Counted from the first letter of the stretch, positions 16,206-25,877 are shown. The stretch is DNA of 64,000 bases from a marine group bacterium Sva0996 bin134 (GCA_002239105.1 MPNQ01000012.1:29982-93981); one strand, 5' to 3'. The notes: generated by a model from the letters alone, not told the origin. Numbers and translations: made by a program.

Positions 16206-17116
16206 GGCTTCTCACCTTCCAGGAGATTGGACAGCACTCGCAGACCGAAGGTGGCGATCACGATGGAGGCGATCACCACCACGATGCTGTAGGCCGAGGC
16301 CTGCCCGAACTGCCAGCCGCCGCCGATGGAGCGCTGGAACACGAAGTAGGGCACGTTGGTGGAGTCGGGACCCCCTCCGGTGATGACATCCACGTAGTCG
16401 AAGACCTGGATGAGATAGATGGAACCCAGCAGGATCCCCAACTCCAGATAGGGCCGAAGCTGGGGAAGCGTGACCTGGAAGAACATCGCCCTGCTCGACG
16501 CGCCGTCCACCCGGGCGGCCTCTAACACCGACTGGTCCTGACCCTGCAATCCGGCCAGCACGATCAACATCATGAACGGCGTCCATTGCCACACCAGCAC
16601 AGACACGATCGACCACAGCGGCCAGCGGGTCACGAACTCGATCCGCTCGAACCACAGAGAATCAAGCAGCCAGTTCAACACCCCGAATGACGAATTGAAC
16701 ACCTGTGTCTTCCACACCAGCCCCGCCACAACGGGCATGATCAGAAACGGAGTGATCAACAGCGTCCGAACAAACCCCTGTCCGAAGAACTTGCGATCGA
16801 GCAGGATGGCGAGAAGCGTTCCCAGCAGCAACGACAACAGCACCGCGGAGACCGTCATCCAGACGCTGGTCCACACCGCCTCGCGGAAGAACCGATTGTC
16901 GAGGAGATCGACATAGTTGCCGAAGCCGATGAAGGTCCGCGGCTCAGGGGGAACGATCTTCCACTCGGTCAGGCTGTACCACAGGCTCAGGATGAAGGGA
17001 ACCTGGGTGACAACGATGGTGAATACCAGGGCAGGAACAAGGGGGAGCCGACGCCGCCAGCCTTCTCGACGTTGCAGTCTCTTTACCTGCTCCGCTCGAT
17101 CGGTCTGCTGCGACAC
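16202..17116 (-). CDS. ABC sugar/polyol permease, MalF/UgpA-like
   Basis: A 304-residue permease with a basic cytoplasmic N-terminus (KRLQRREGWRRR) and about six transmembrane segments, beginning LVPALVFTIVVTQVPFILSL. The EAA loop reads LEAARVDGASSRAMFFQVTL. It pairs with the MalG-like protein. A 104-nt gap separates it from the binding-protein gene upstream, in contrast to the tight packing of the rest of the operon. Confidence 0.9.
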   Translation of the reverse strand: MSQQTDRAEQVKRLQRREGWRRRLPLVPALVFTIVVTQVPFILSLWYSLTEWKIVPPEPRTFIGFGNYVDLLDNRFFREAVWTSVWMTVSAVLLSLLLGTLLAILLDRKFFGQGFVRTLLITPFLIMPVVAGLVWKTQVFNSSFGVLNWLLDSLWFERIEFVTRWPLWSIVSVLVWQWTPFMMLIVLAGLQGQDQSVLEAARVDGASSRAMFFQVTLPQLRPYLELGILLGSIYLIQVFDYVDVITGGGPDSTNVPYFVFQRSIGGGWQFGQASAYSIVVVIASIVIATFGLRVLSNLLEGEKP

Positions 17117-17220
17117 GGCTCCCCCTAGCCTGTTCCTGAAATTCTGTTCAACCTAGGCCAAGCCGACACATCTCAATCAGAGAACATGCGCTTTCTCGGC
17201 CCTTGTCGTGTGAAGTACTC

Positions 17221-18669
17221 CTAATTGCTCACTTCGGACGCGATGTCCTGGCACGCACTGAGAGCTGAGTCAACGCTGATCGACCCGGCAATCGCAGCCG
17301 AGAACTGCTCGGTGCAGCGGGTGCCTACATCTTGGAACTCGGGCACGCCGACGTACTGCACGCCCGGCAAACCCGGACGGGGGGTGGTGCCCGGGTTGTC
17401 GATGGGTGCGGCCAGCATGGCATCAAGCGTCTTCTGGGCAAAGGCCTGCGCCGCAGCCTGATAGTTCGGATTGGCGTAGGTTGACTCGCGCGTTCCCGGC
17501 GGGACTGCGGCCCAGCCTCCAGCCAGCGACTCGCCAGCAGCGTTGATGTACTCCTCGCTGGTGGCCCAGCTCACGTACTCCCACGCAGTGTCGGGATCTG
17601 AGGAGTTTTGCGGAATGGCCAGTGCCCAGGCCCACAGCCAGCCCGAGGCGTCGGTGACCTTGGTCGGCGCGAGGGCGAAGCCGTTGAGGCCCTTGACCGG
17701 GCTGTCGTCGGCTTCGAGAATGCCGGCTGCGACAGTGGCGTCGTACCACATGGCCACCTGGCCGTTCTGGTACAGGCTCAAGCACTCGTTGAAGCTGGCG
17801 TTGGCCGCGTCGTCCTGGCCGGCGTCGTTGATGAGCGCGACATAGAACTCGAGGGCCTCACGGAACTCAGGCTTATCAACTTGGGCCGCCCCAATGGAGC
17901 CGTCGGCGTTGGCCAGCCACCAGGTGCCCCCGAACGTGTTGAGAACGGTGGTGAAGGCGGCACCGAGGTCGCCCCAGCCTGGCTTGCCCCGCAAGCAGAT
18001 GCCGGCCATCTCATCGGAGTCGATGGTGCGGGCGATGTCGGCCAGTTCATCCCAGGTGGGGGCGGCCGGCATCGTCAGACCCGCTGCGTCGATGACGTCT
18101 TGGCGGTACATGACGAACGAGGACTCCGCGTAGAAGGGCGCCGCGTAGAGGCCTCCCTCATAGGAAAGGCCGCCGCGCACTGCGGGGATGATGTCGTCGA
18201 CGTTCCACTCGGGCGTGTCGGCGGCGAAGTCGTTGAGATCGTAGAGCCAACCGTTGGCCCCGAACTGCGGCGACTCGAACATGCCGATCATGACCACATC
18301 GAACTGCTCGCCCCCAGCGCCCACGTCGCGGGTGACGATCTCGCGCAGGGTCTGCTCCTCCAGGAAGGTGTAGTTGACCTCAATGCCGGTCTCGGCGGTG
18401 AACAAACTCGGAGTGAGGCTGGCGATGTCCTCCATCTGCGGGTTGCCCACGATGGCCACATTGATCGATCGGCTCTCAACCGGGGCTGCCGGTTCTTCGG
18501 TAGCCGCAGCAGGGGCTTCAGTGGCCGCAGCAGTGGCCGGTGCGTCACTCGACGTGTCGCTGTCATCATCGTTGCCGCATGAAGCGGCCACGAGAGCGAA
18601 CGCCGCGAGCAAACTGAAAAACAGGAGCCGAATGCTCCACCTCGGTCGGCTGGTTCTTGTCATTGGCAC
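17221..18669 (-). CDS. Extracellular solute-binding lipoprotein, probably polyol/sugar
   Basis: A 482-residue family 1 solute-binding protein. The signal peptide ends LVAASCGNDDD, so it is a lipoprotein tethered outside the membrane, and an Ala/Thr/Glu/Pro linker of about 30 residues precedes the domain. The mature domain has the features of SmoE/MtlE-like sorbitol/mannitol receptors (LREIVTRDVGAGGEQFDVVM, APFYAESSFVMYR). It heads the ABC operon and is divergent from a polyol 2-dehydrogenase, which supports a sugar alcohol as ligand. Ligand is inferred. Confidence 0.85.
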   Translation of the reverse strand: MPMTRTSRPRWSIRLLFFSLLAAFALVAASCGNDDDSDTSSDAPATAAATEAPAAATEEPAAPVESRSINVAIVGNPQMEDIASLTPSLFTAETGIEVNYTFLEEQTLREIVTRDVGAGGEQFDVVMIGMFESPQFGANGWLYDLNDFAADTPEWNVDDIIPAVRGGLSYEGGLYAAPFYAESSFVMYRQDVIDAAGLTMPAAPTWDELADIARTIDSDEMAGICLRGKPGWGDLGAAFTTVLNTFGGTWWLANADGSIGAAQVDKPEFREALEFYVALINDAGQDDAANASFNECLSLYQNGQVAMWYDATVAAGILEADDSPVKGLNGFALAPTKVTDASGWLWAWALAIPQNSSDPDTAWEYVSWATSEEYINAAGESLAGGWAAVPPGTRESTYANPNYQAAAQAFAQKTLDAMLAAPIDNPGTTPRPGLPGVQYVGVPEFQDVGTRCTEQFSAAIAGSISVDSALSACQDIASEVSN

Positions 18670-18837
18670 TTTCCCCCTTGGGTAGGAACCGGCGGGAGAC
18701 CCCCTCCCTGACGGTACTGTGCCGGAACTTAGTTGGGTTTACTTGGGATTGCAAGCCTTAGAGTTGGTTTTATGTGGTTATCGGCCTGACTTTCTCCCAC
18801 TTTATCTGTGTATGTGTTGATAGTAGGGTGTCTGGCC

Positions 18838-20322
18838 GTGCCAGCCGAACCGCTAGACACTCTGCTCCAGAGCCAGTCTCTCCACCGTTTGCGGGCGTCT
18901 GTCGCTGTCCCCACTTACGACCGCAGCCACCTCCAGCGCAGCATTGTCCATATCGGCGTCGGCGGCTTCCACCGGTCGCACCTGGCCACCTACATCCACG
19001 AGCTGTGCCAGGCCGGCCACCGCGACTGGTCGATCACCGGGGCCGGCGTGCTTCCCAGCGATCAGGCGATAGCCGATGCCCTCAAACCGCAGGACTACCT
19101 CTATACCCTCATCGTTCGAGGCCCCCAGTCCACCGAGGTCGAGGTCATCGGCAGCATCGTCGACTTCGTTCACGCCTCCCCCCACCCTGACCGGCTGCTC
19201 GCATCCATCGCCGACCCGGCCACCCAAATCGTTTCACTCACCATCACCGAGGGCGGCTACCCGGTAGACGACATCTCCGGCGACTACCTCTCCACATCGC
19301 CAACCGCGGGGCCAGCATCGGCCTTCGGCATCCTCGCCGCCGGTCTCCAACAGCGTTACCAGAGCGGCCACTCCGGGCTCACCGTTATCAGTTGCGACAA
19401 CATCCCCAGCAATGGCTCGGTGGCCCGCGCCGCCACCCTCGGAGAAGCCCACTCCCTGGGTGGCGGCCTCGCCGACTGGATCGCCGACTCGGTGGCCTTT
19501 CCCAACAGCATGGTCGATCGCATTACGCCGGCGACTACCGACTCTGACCGCGCTTGGTTGGCCGCGCACAAAGGCGTCAATGACAACTGGCCCGTTGTGA
19601 CCGAGTCGTTTCGACAGTGGGTAATCGAAGACAACTTTGCCGCTGGCCGTCCCCCTTTCGAGCAGCTCGACGTGCTAACCACCGCCGACGCCAAGCCCTA
19701 CGAACTGATGAAACTCCGCCTGCTCAATGCCGGCCACTCCTGTTTGGCCTACCTGGCCGCCCTCAAGGGAATAGAGACCATCGGCGCGGCCATGACCTGT
19801 CCCGAGTTGCACGACTTCACTGCGAACTTCCTAAACCGTGAGGCTCGTCCCGTCCTGCCGCCTATTGCTGGGATCGATCTCGACCAATACGTGGCGTCGA
19901 TCATCGCCCGATTCTCCAACGCCAGCATCGGAGACCAGATCAGCCGTCTTTGCCTAGACGGGTCGGTGAAGTTCCCCAAGTTCCTGTTGCCGACAGTCAG
20001 AGCCCAACTCGAAGCAGGCGGGCCAATCGGTCTCAGCGCATTGGCCCTGGCCGGCTGGTGCGAATACCTCGCGGGGCCGCCGGAGCGCTTGGCCTCCGAT
20101 CCCATGCTCGACCTAGGTGTGAGCCACGCACGGCGAGCCCAGCACAACTCCGCGGCCTTCCTCGACTTCCCCGAAGTGTTCGGAGACGATCTGCCGCGCT
20201 CACAGCGGTTCTCCGATGCCTTCGACCAGGCTCTCCGCTCCTTGCGGGAACGAGGAGTAGAATCTGCCATCTACGAAGCACTGAAAGGGGATAGAGACCT
20301 CGGTGACCGACCAGCTGATTGA
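18838..20322 (+). CDS. Mannitol/polyol 2-dehydrogenase (long-chain)
   Basis: A 494-residue NAD-dependent long-chain polyol dehydrogenase that would oxidise mannitol, arabitol or sorbitol to the 2-ketose. The Rossmann start is IVHIGVGGFHRSH (about 37) and the catalytic Lys/Asn/His cluster is KLRLLNAGHS with Lys at about 292. GTG 18838 is chosen: similarity begins soon after it, and an AGGG lies about 11 nt upstream; an in-frame GTG at 18808 would add ten residues. The 168-bp gap to the divergent binding protein should hold both promoters and the site for the DeoR regulator encoded next. Confidence 0.9.
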   Translation: MPAEPLDTLLQSQSLHRLRASVAVPTYDRSHLQRSIVHIGVGGFHRSHLATYIHELCQAGHRDWSITGAGVLPSDQAIADALKPQDYLYTLIVRGPQSTEVEVIGSIVDFVHASPHPDRLLASIADPATQIVSLTITEGGYPVDDISGDYLSTSPTAGPASAFGILAAGLQQRYQSGHSGLTVISCDNIPSNGSVARAATLGEAHSLGGGLADWIADSVAFPNSMVDRITPATTDSDRAWLAAHKGVNDNWPVVTESFRQWVIEDNFAAGRPPFEQLDVLTTADAKPYELMKLRLLNAGHSCLAYLAALKGIETIGAAMTCPELHDFTANFLNREARPVLPPIAGIDLDQYVASIIARFSNASIGDQISRLCLDGSVKFPKFLLPTVRAQLEAGGPIGLSALALAGWCEYLAGPPERLASDPMLDLGVSHARRAQHNSAAFLDFPEVFGDDLPRSQRFSDAFDQALRSLRERGVESAIYEALKGDRDLGDRPAD

Positions 20323-21100
20323 ACCGACCACTACAACGCTCTTTCAGACCGAGCGCCAGCGAGAGATTGTGGGAATTACGCGGCAAAGCGGTCGAGTCGA
20401 AGTGGCCGAACTTGCCGACCGATTCGGGGTGACCACCGAGACCATCCGTCGAGATCTGTCCGACCTCCAGCGCCAACAGGTGGTGCGCCGAGTTCACGGC
20501 GGGGCGATTCCCTGGGAAACAGACGGTTTTGAACCGCTTCTGTCGGTTCGCGCCGATCAGCACGACCCTGAGAAGCGCCGGCTGGCCCAAGCGGCGGTGC
20601 AAGAATTGCCCGACACGGGAGCCATCATCATCGACTCGGGCAGCACGCTCACTCGGTTCGCCGAAGTATTGCCCCGCCACTGCAACCTCCGCGTGGTCAC
20701 CAATTCTCTGCACACCGCCCAGATCCTGGCCGAATACGAGGATGTCGACGTGATCGTGATCGGCGGCAAGCTCCGCAAGAACACCCTGGCCATGGTGGAC
20801 ACCGACGCCGTTGCCGCCGTCGAGCCGCTATTGGTCGACACCTTGTTCATCAGCAGCGATGGCCTGTCGGCCACCAAGGGCCTTACCACTCCCTACCGGG
20901 AGGAAGCGGCTCTGAAGCAGGCCATGATTAGAGCGGCGCGCCGAGTTGTCGCCCTCGTCGATCATTCCAAGGTGGGCCAAGACCAGTTCGTCCGCTTTGC
21001 CGACTGGTCTGAAGTGGATGTGCTGGTCACCAATTCCGAGGTCGATCCCAGCATCATTGCCACCATCGAGTCGCTCGGCACCACCGTGTTGCTGGCGTGA
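20303..21100 (+). CDS. DeoR-family transcriptional regulator
   Basis: A 265-residue DeoR repressor. An N-terminal winged helix (VAELADRFGVTTETIRRDLS, about residues 34-53, then RVHGGAI) is followed by the sugar-phosphate isomerase-like sensor domain (DSGSTLTRFA, VVTNSL, GGKLRKNTLAMV). Members respond to phosphorylated sugars. GTG start at 20303 lies inside the end of the dehydrogenase gene (20-nt overlap), so it is co-transcribed and probably controls the polyol transporter and dehydrogenase. Confidence 0.9.
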   Translation: MTDQLIEPTTTTLFQTERQREIVGITRQSGRVEVAELADRFGVTTETIRRDLSDLQRQQVVRRVHGGAIPWETDGFEPLLSVRADQHDPEKRRLAQAAVQELPDTGAIIIDSGSTLTRFAEVLPRHCNLRVVTNSLHTAQILAEYEDVDVIVIGGKLRKNTLAMVDTDAVAAVEPLLVDTLFISSDGLSATKGLTTPYREEAALKQAMIRAARRVVALVDHSKVGQDQFVRFADWSEVDVLVTNSEVDPSIIATIESLGTTVLLA

Positions 21101-21891
21101 GCGAAGGCCACCAATCGGACCGAGCCCGCCATCTCGAAGATGTGGCCGTCGAAGTCGCCTCCGTGGCCGCCGACTATGTCCGAGTGCGCAGCGGCCAAGC
21201 CACTGCGGCACGAACCAAGAGCTCGCCCACCGACGTGGTCACCCACACTGACATGGAGTGCGAGCAGCTCATACGGTCGGAACTGCTGGCACGCTGTCCT
21301 GGATCGTCAATAGTCGGCGAGGAACTCGACGACGATGACGGAGGCAACAACGTCGGTTGGATCGTCGACCCCATCGACGGGACGGTCAACTTCCTCTACG
21401 ACTTGCCGGTGGTCTCGGTCAGCATTGCCGCCACCATTGACGGCGAAGTGATGGCCGGAGCTGTGGCCGACGTCCACCGAGATGAGGTGTTCTCCGCCAC
21501 CCGAGACTTGGGGGCGAGGCTTGCAGGCAAGCCCATCTCCCCTACAGAACTGGCCGATTTGGACGGCGCACTGGTGGCCACCGGTTTCGCTTATGACGCT
21601 GGACTGAGGGCAACCCAGGCCCAAATGCTGACCCGGTTGCTTCCCGTTTGCCGCGACATTCGGTGCATGGGCTCCGCGGCACTCAACCTCTGCTGGGTTG
21701 GATGCGGTCGCCTCGATGCCTACTTCGAGCGCGACTTGAAGATGTACGACTATGCCGCTGGTGCTCTAGTCGCCAGCGAGGCCGGGGCCAATATCGAGCT
21801 CCCCTCCACTACGGACCGCAACCTGACCATCGCGGCCACTGGCGGCGTATTCGACTCGCTCCGAGCAATCCTGGTCAGCCCCAGCGACTGA
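21097..21891 (+). CDS. Inositol-monophosphatase-family sugar-phosphate phosphatase
   Basis: A 264-residue Mg-dependent phosphatase. The metal site is seen as GEELDD (about residue 73), DPIDGTVNF (about 91-99) and MYDYAAGALVASEAG (about 214), the last with Tyr instead of the usual Trp before the Asp. The family dephosphorylates inositol phosphates, fructose-1,6-bisphosphate, PAPS or histidinol phosphate. It overlaps the DeoR gene by 4 nt (GTGA), so within the polyol operon it may remove phosphate from a sugar or inositol phosphate. Its end overlaps the convergent kinase by 17 nt. Confidence 0.85.
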   Translation: MSEGHQSDRARHLEDVAVEVASVAADYVRVRSGQATAARTKSSPTDVVTHTDMECEQLIRSELLARCPGSSIVGEELDDDDGGNNVGWIVDPIDGTVNFLYDLPVVSVSIAATIDGEVMAGAVADVHRDEVFSATRDLGARLAGKPISPTELADLDGALVATGFAYDAGLRATQAQMLTRLLPVCRDIRCMGSAALNLCWVGCGRLDAYFERDLKMYDYAAGALVASEAGANIELPSTTDRNLTIAATGGVFDSLRAILVSPSD

Positions 21892-22732
21892 CGCCTCCGG
21901 CCAGCAGAGACTCCAGCGAAGAAGGGTCCCCGCTTTTTCCGCCGGCCTGCCACAGTGCCAGCAACGGCGACTCGTCGGTCTCGGCCTCCTCGGCCAGTCG
22001 ACTGGCCGCTACCACAGCCTCCCACCGGCAAAGCTCATCGCGGGGAAGCGACAGCACATCGTGCATCGCCGACACATACGACTCGTGCAACTCCCTTAGT
22101 ACCGGTCGAGCCGCCCTCGGCATGTGCGGCCTGTCCACCACGGAGTCAAAGGGCCTGATCAACAGCGAGGATCGGACAACATCGGCGACGGGATGGCCGA
22201 TGGCCGCGTCGAACCAGTCGATGGCCACGGGGCCAACCGGGCTCATTAGGACATTTCCGGGGTGGAGGTCGCCGTGCAGGAGCGCAGCGCCGCGCGGCAG
22301 GCCCTCCAAGGTATGCAGAGCGCGATCTCGCTCGGCCTCGGAGAACTGTTTGATCTCGATGATCTTCCTCCGCATTCTCCCCACCAATCCGGACACTGCG
22401 ACGGGAAGCCCAGCCCGAAGGATCTGCCGGTGGACGTCGGCCAGTTCCTTCCCGAACGCCGCGGCGTTCTGAGGGCCATCCAAGACCAACTCCCACATCG
22501 ACGGACCCCTCACCCTCTCGAACACGATGGCATCTCGCCCTTGGACTTCCACCACATCCAACACTGCGGGGGCTGGGGCTCCCAGATCGCGCACCGACGC
22601 GGTGAACTCTGCCTCGTCCGCGGCCCAATGGGCGGGCACAGAGGGGCGGGGCACCTTCACTACCGCGCCTGGCCCGAACGCATATACATCTGACGTCCTG
22701 CCCACGGCCACCAATTGCCCGGGACGGCTCAT
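21875..22732 (-). CDS. Aminoglycoside-phosphotransferase-like kinase
   Basis: A 285-residue protein-kinase-fold phosphotransferase (APH/choline kinase clan). The catalytic loop is LLHGDLHPGNVLM (Asp about 155) and the Mg-binding Asp is in AIDWFDAAIGHP (about 172); the N-terminal lobe shows VGRTSDVYAFGPGAVVKV with the ATP Lys. Such enzymes phosphorylate small molecules; a resistance role is not implied. It is followed 8 nt upstream by the SDR gene end, on the same strand. Substrate unknown. Confidence 0.8.
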   Translation of the reverse strand: MSRPGQLVAVGRTSDVYAFGPGAVVKVPRPSVPAHWAADEAEFTASVRDLGAPAPAVLDVVEVQGRDAIVFERVRGPSMWELVLDGPQNAAAFGKELADVHRQILRAGLPVAVSGLVGRMRRKIIEIKQFSEAERDRALHTLEGLPRGAALLHGDLHPGNVLMSPVGPVAIDWFDAAIGHPVADVVRSSLLIRPFDSVVDRPHMPRAARPVLRELHESYVSAMHDVLSLPRDELCRWEAVVAASRLAEEAETDESPLLALWQAGGKSGDPSSLESLLAGGVSRWG

Positions 22733-22739
22733 TGGCCAA

Positions 22740-23498
22740 CTACGCCAGCATGCCGCCGTCGATAACCAGGACAGCGCCGGTGATGTAGGACGCCGCCGGG
22801 GAGGCCAGAAAGGCCACTGGCAGGGCTACTTCTTCGGCGGTTGCCCACCTTCCCAGCGGGATACCGATGCCGGCCTCGGCCACCACGGCGTCTTTGTCGT
22901 AGCTGTCCCATCCGCTTGTGTCCACGAAGCCTGGGGCCACCGCGTTCACTCGTACGCCGTGGGGGGCCCACTCACGGGCCAGAGCTTTGGTCTGCTGGAA
23001 CAAACCGCCCTTGGCCGCTGAGTAAGCGGCCATGCCGGGTAGGTGGCGCAACCCCGACAAAGAGCCAACGTTGACGATGCTGCCCGTACCCTGCTCGATC
23101 ATCAACCGGCCGAAAGCCTGTGACACCAAGAACGGCCCCGTCAGATTGAGGGCCACCGTCTTGGACCAACCCGGCTCGGCTATATCCAACACCGGCGCGG
23201 TGAACCGGGCACCGCCCGCGTTGTTGACAAGGACATCTACTGGGCCAATCGCGGTGGTGACCTGCTCGGCGGCTTCAGATATGGCGTCGGCATCGGTCAC
23301 GTCGCAGGGAGCGACGCACACCTCAGCACCCCCGCCTCGGAGTTCTTGGGCCAACTCCTCCAGACGCTCGACTCGACGGGCCATGAGGGCGACCCGCGCC
23401 CCCTGATCGACCAGCACCCGGGCGATGGCACCGCCGATGTCGCCCGTGGCCCCGGTCACCGCCGCGCCCATGCCCTCCAGCGGTCGACCGGCGATCAC
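22740..23498 (-). CDS. SDR-family oxidoreductase (module A)
   Basis: A 252-residue classical SDR: cofactor loop TGATGDIGGA, NNAGGAR, VGSLSGL (Ser) and YSAAKGGL (Tyr/Lys), ending VIDGGMLA. The start is taken as GTG 23498 because it overlaps the P450 stop as GTGA; an upstream start at 23552 would run 54 nt into the P450. It is the last gene of a tightly coupled operon DUF35-thiolase-P450-SDR and may oxidise the alcohol produced by the P450 or a hydroxyacyl-CoA. Confidence 0.85.
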   Translation of the reverse strand: MIAGRPLEGMGAAVTGATGDIGGAIARVLVDQGARVALMARRVERLEELAQELRGGGAEVCVAPCDVTDADAISEAAEQVTTAIGPVDVLVNNAGGARFTAPVLDIAEPGWSKTVALNLTGPFLVSQAFGRLMIEQGTGSIVNVGSLSGLRHLPGMAAYSAAKGGLFQQTKALAREWAPHGVRVNAVAPGFVDTSGWDSYDKDAVVAEAGIGIPLGRWATAEEVALPVAFLASPAASYITGAVLVIDGGMLA

Positions 23499-24721
23499 GA
23501 CAGGCTCACCGGCAAGTGCTCCAGTCCCCGGCTCAGCATGGTGGGGACCCATACTTCAGGGTCGGGGCCCAGTTCCAGGTTGGGCAAGCGGCGGACAAGA
23601 GCCTCAAGGGCAATGGTTCCCTCAAGACGGGCCACCGATGCTCCCAGGCAGAAATGCAGTCCGAAGCCGAAGCCGATGTGGTTGTTGGGATCGCGGGTCA
23701 CATCGAACCGGTCAGGCTGGTCAAACGCCTCCGGGTCCCGGTTGGCGGCGTGCTGCACCAGATACACCATGTCGCCAGCCGGCAGGGTCTTGCCCCGCAG
23801 CTCCACCGAGTTGGCCAGGGTGCGGACCTCCATTTTGGACGGCCCGTCGAAGCGCAGGATCTCCTCGACTCCCGGCTTGATCAGGGACGGATCGTCTCGC
23901 AGCCGCTCGAGCTCATCGGGATGCTGGAGCAGCACCCTCATGCCGTTGCCGATCAGGTTGGTGGTGGTCTCATGGCCGCCGAACAAGAACAGCACGCAGT
24001 TGGCCACGATCTCGGGATCCTCGAGGCTGTCGTCTCCCTCTGAGGCTTCCACCAAATTGGAGATGATGTTGTCGGCCGGGTGCTGGCGGTAGTGGGTGAC
24101 CAACTCTCCCAGATACCCAGCCAGCTCGATGAGCCCCTGCTGGGCCCGGGCTCGGCGGTCCCCCACTCCCCGGGCGCCGAACACCAGGATCATCACGTCA
24201 TCGGACCAGTCCTTGAAACGGTCGCGGTCGTCGGAGGGCACCCCCATCATCTCGGCAATGACCACTGCGGGGATGGGATAAGCGAAGTCCTCGATCAGAT
24301 CGAACTGTTCCCGATCGGACAAGTCGTCGATCAGCTCCTCCACCACGCCATTGATTCGGTCCCGCCAGGCCTCCACTGCCCGGGGGGTGAACGCCCGGCT
24401 CACCAGCCGGCGCAATCGTGTGTGGTCGGGCGGATCCCGGAACACCAGCCAGTCCATCAAGATGTCATAGGTGGGTTGGCGCTGAGCCTTCTGATCGTCG
24501 GTTAGGCGGTCATAGGCCGCGCCGATGCGCTCCGAGGAGAAGCAAGGGTCGCGAAGCGCGTCGAGCACGTCGTCGTAGCGATGGATGAACCACGCCCGGT
24601 ATTTCTCATTCCAGTGGACAGGGTCATGGGTTCGGAGAACCGTGAAATAGGAGTGCGGATCGGCGATCCGCTCGGGTGACAGAACCTCGTCGTCGATCTC
24701 CACGGAGGTTTGTTCGCTCAC
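23495..24721 (-). CDS. Cytochrome P450 (module A)
   Basis: A 408-residue soluble P450 starting at GTG 24721. Heme-binding FGFGLHFCLG puts the ligand Cys at 358; the oxygen-activation motif is GGHETTT, with EILRF as ExxR. The N-terminal region DPHSYFTVLRTHDPVHWN and RDPPDHTRLRRLVSRAFTPR are typical of actinobacterial CYPs. It begins 4 nt after the thiolase stop and overlaps the SDR start, so hydroxylation is part of the same pathway as the thiolase/DUF35 pair. No ferredoxin gene is adjacent. Confidence 0.92.
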   Translation of the reverse strand: MSEQTSVEIDDEVLSPERIADPHSYFTVLRTHDPVHWNEKYRAWFIHRYDDVLDALRDPCFSSERIGAAYDRLTDDQKAQRQPTYDILMDWLVFRDPPDHTRLRRLVSRAFTPRAVEAWRDRINGVVEELIDDLSDREQFDLIEDFAYPIPAVVIAEMMGVPSDDRDRFKDWSDDVMILVFGARGVGDRRARAQQGLIELAGYLGELVTHYRQHPADNIISNLVEASEGDDSLEDPEIVANCVLFLFGGHETTTNLIGNGMRVLLQHPDELERLRDDPSLIKPGVEEILRFDGPSKMEVRTLANSVELRGKTLPAGDMVYLVQHAANRDPEAFDQPDRFDVTRDPNNHIGFGFGLHFCLGASVARLEGTIALEALVRRLPNLELGPDPEVWVPTMLSRGLEHLPVSLS

Positions 24722-24725
24722 GGCG

Positions 24726-25877
24726 TCATCCCACCTGCTCCAGCACCGTCACCACACAGGCGTTGCCATCAATGCCCGCGGTGCCACCGCCCATGGTCTC
24801 CACCGCGCCGAGACGGGCTCCCGGCACTTGGCGTTCGGAAGCCATCCCCCGAAGCTGCCAGGCGATCTCTGCGATCTGGGCCAGTCCGGTGGCCCCCAGT
24901 GGGTGGCCCCTCGACAACAGCCCTCCCGACGGGTTGACCGGCTGAGCCCCGCCCATGGCGGTGTGACCCGACTCCACCAGCCGCCCGCCTTCTCCTAGTT
25001 CGCACATTCCCAATGCCTCGGTAGTGATGATCTCGCCGATGGTGAAGGCATCGTGGACTTCGAATACGTCGATGTCGCCCACACCAACCCCGGCGGCTTC
25101 GTAGGCCTGGGTTGCAGTATCGGCCACGATGTCCCAGCCCCATACCTTGTCGGTGGTGTGGTCCCACAGCCGCCCTGAGCGCAGCGCGCTCGACCTGATG
25201 GCTACCTCTTGGCCGGGGTCTTGTGATTCCCCCAACGGGCCGATCACTGCGGCCGCCGCGGCGTCGGCAATCGAGCAGCATTGGAACAGGGTGATGGGAT
25301 CGGCCACCATGCGGCTGCCCAGCACCTGCTCAACGGTGACGGATTTGCGGTGCTGAGCCCGTGGGTTCCCCAAAGCGTGGCCGCGGTTCTTCACCGCCAC
25401 CGCGGCCATCTGCTCATCGGTGACTCCGAACTCGTAGCGGTACCGGGTGGCCGACATGCCGTAGATGCTGGGCATGGCAAATCCTTGGGCGCCGTCGGGG
25501 TCGGAGGCTATGGGACTGATGGCGCCGTCAAAGTGGACCGTCATGGTCTCGATGCCGAAAGCCAACACCCGCTCGTAGCGGCCGGCCTCCACCGCAAGAC
25601 GGGCCTCATGGAACGCGGATGTGCCGCTGGCGCAGGCATTTTCGATGGTGATGACCGGAACTTCGACAATGCCGATCTGTTGAAGGCTGCGGGTGACCGT
25701 TCCAGGATCGCCGAATACCGTGCCCGCGTACACCGCGTCGATGTCCGTGGCTCTAATCCCAGCATCGTCCAGCGCCTCCACCGTGGCCTGCCAGGCCAGT
25801 TGGGGACCGCCCAGCTCGGTCTGCTTTCCGAACGCCGACGTTCCAACCCCCCAGATCGCGGTGCTCGCGCCGGTCAT
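24726..25877 (-). CDS. Thiolase-superfamily acyltransferase / lipid-transfer protein (module A)
   Basis: A 383-residue SCP2-type thiolase. The nucleophile Cys lies in ENACASGTS (about residue 81), the second motif HDAFTIGE (about 270) supplies His, and GHPLGATG (about 325) supplies the catalytic His, so the full thiolase set is present. It could cleave a 3-ketoacyl-CoA. The gene overlaps the DUF35 partner by 4 nt; such pairs work as complexes in steroid side-chain degradation, where some members act as retro-aldolases. Here the intact motifs favour true thiolysis. Confidence 0.85.
   Translation of the reverse strand: MTGASTAIWGVGTSAFGKQTELGGPQLAWQATVEALDDAGIRATDIDAVYAGTVFGDPGTVTRSLQQIGIVEVPVITIENACASGTSAFHEARLAVEAGRYERVLAFGIETMTVHFDGAISPIASDPDGAQGFAMPSIYGMSATRYRYEFGVTDEQMAAVAVKNRGHALGNPRAQHRKSVTVEQVLGSRMVADPITLFQCCSIADAAAAAVIGPLGESQDPGQEVAIRSSALRSGRLWDHTTDKVWGWDIVADTATQAYEAAGVGVGDIDVFEVHDAFTIGEIITTEALGMCELGEGGRLVESGHTAMGGAQPVNPSGGLLSRGHPLGATGLAQIAEIAWQLRGMASERQVPGARLGAVETMGGGTAGIDGNACVVTVLEQVG

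Noticed and set aside
17608..18582. A 324-codon plus-strand frame opposite the polyol receptor
   Set aside because: Antisense to a well-supported binding protein and rich in Val/Gly/His without any domain; a shadow frame.
21875..22732. An antibiotic-resistance aminoglycoside phosphotransferase
   Set aside because: Only the general kinase motifs are present; most such chromosomal APH-fold proteins act on other small molecules and no resistance context is seen.
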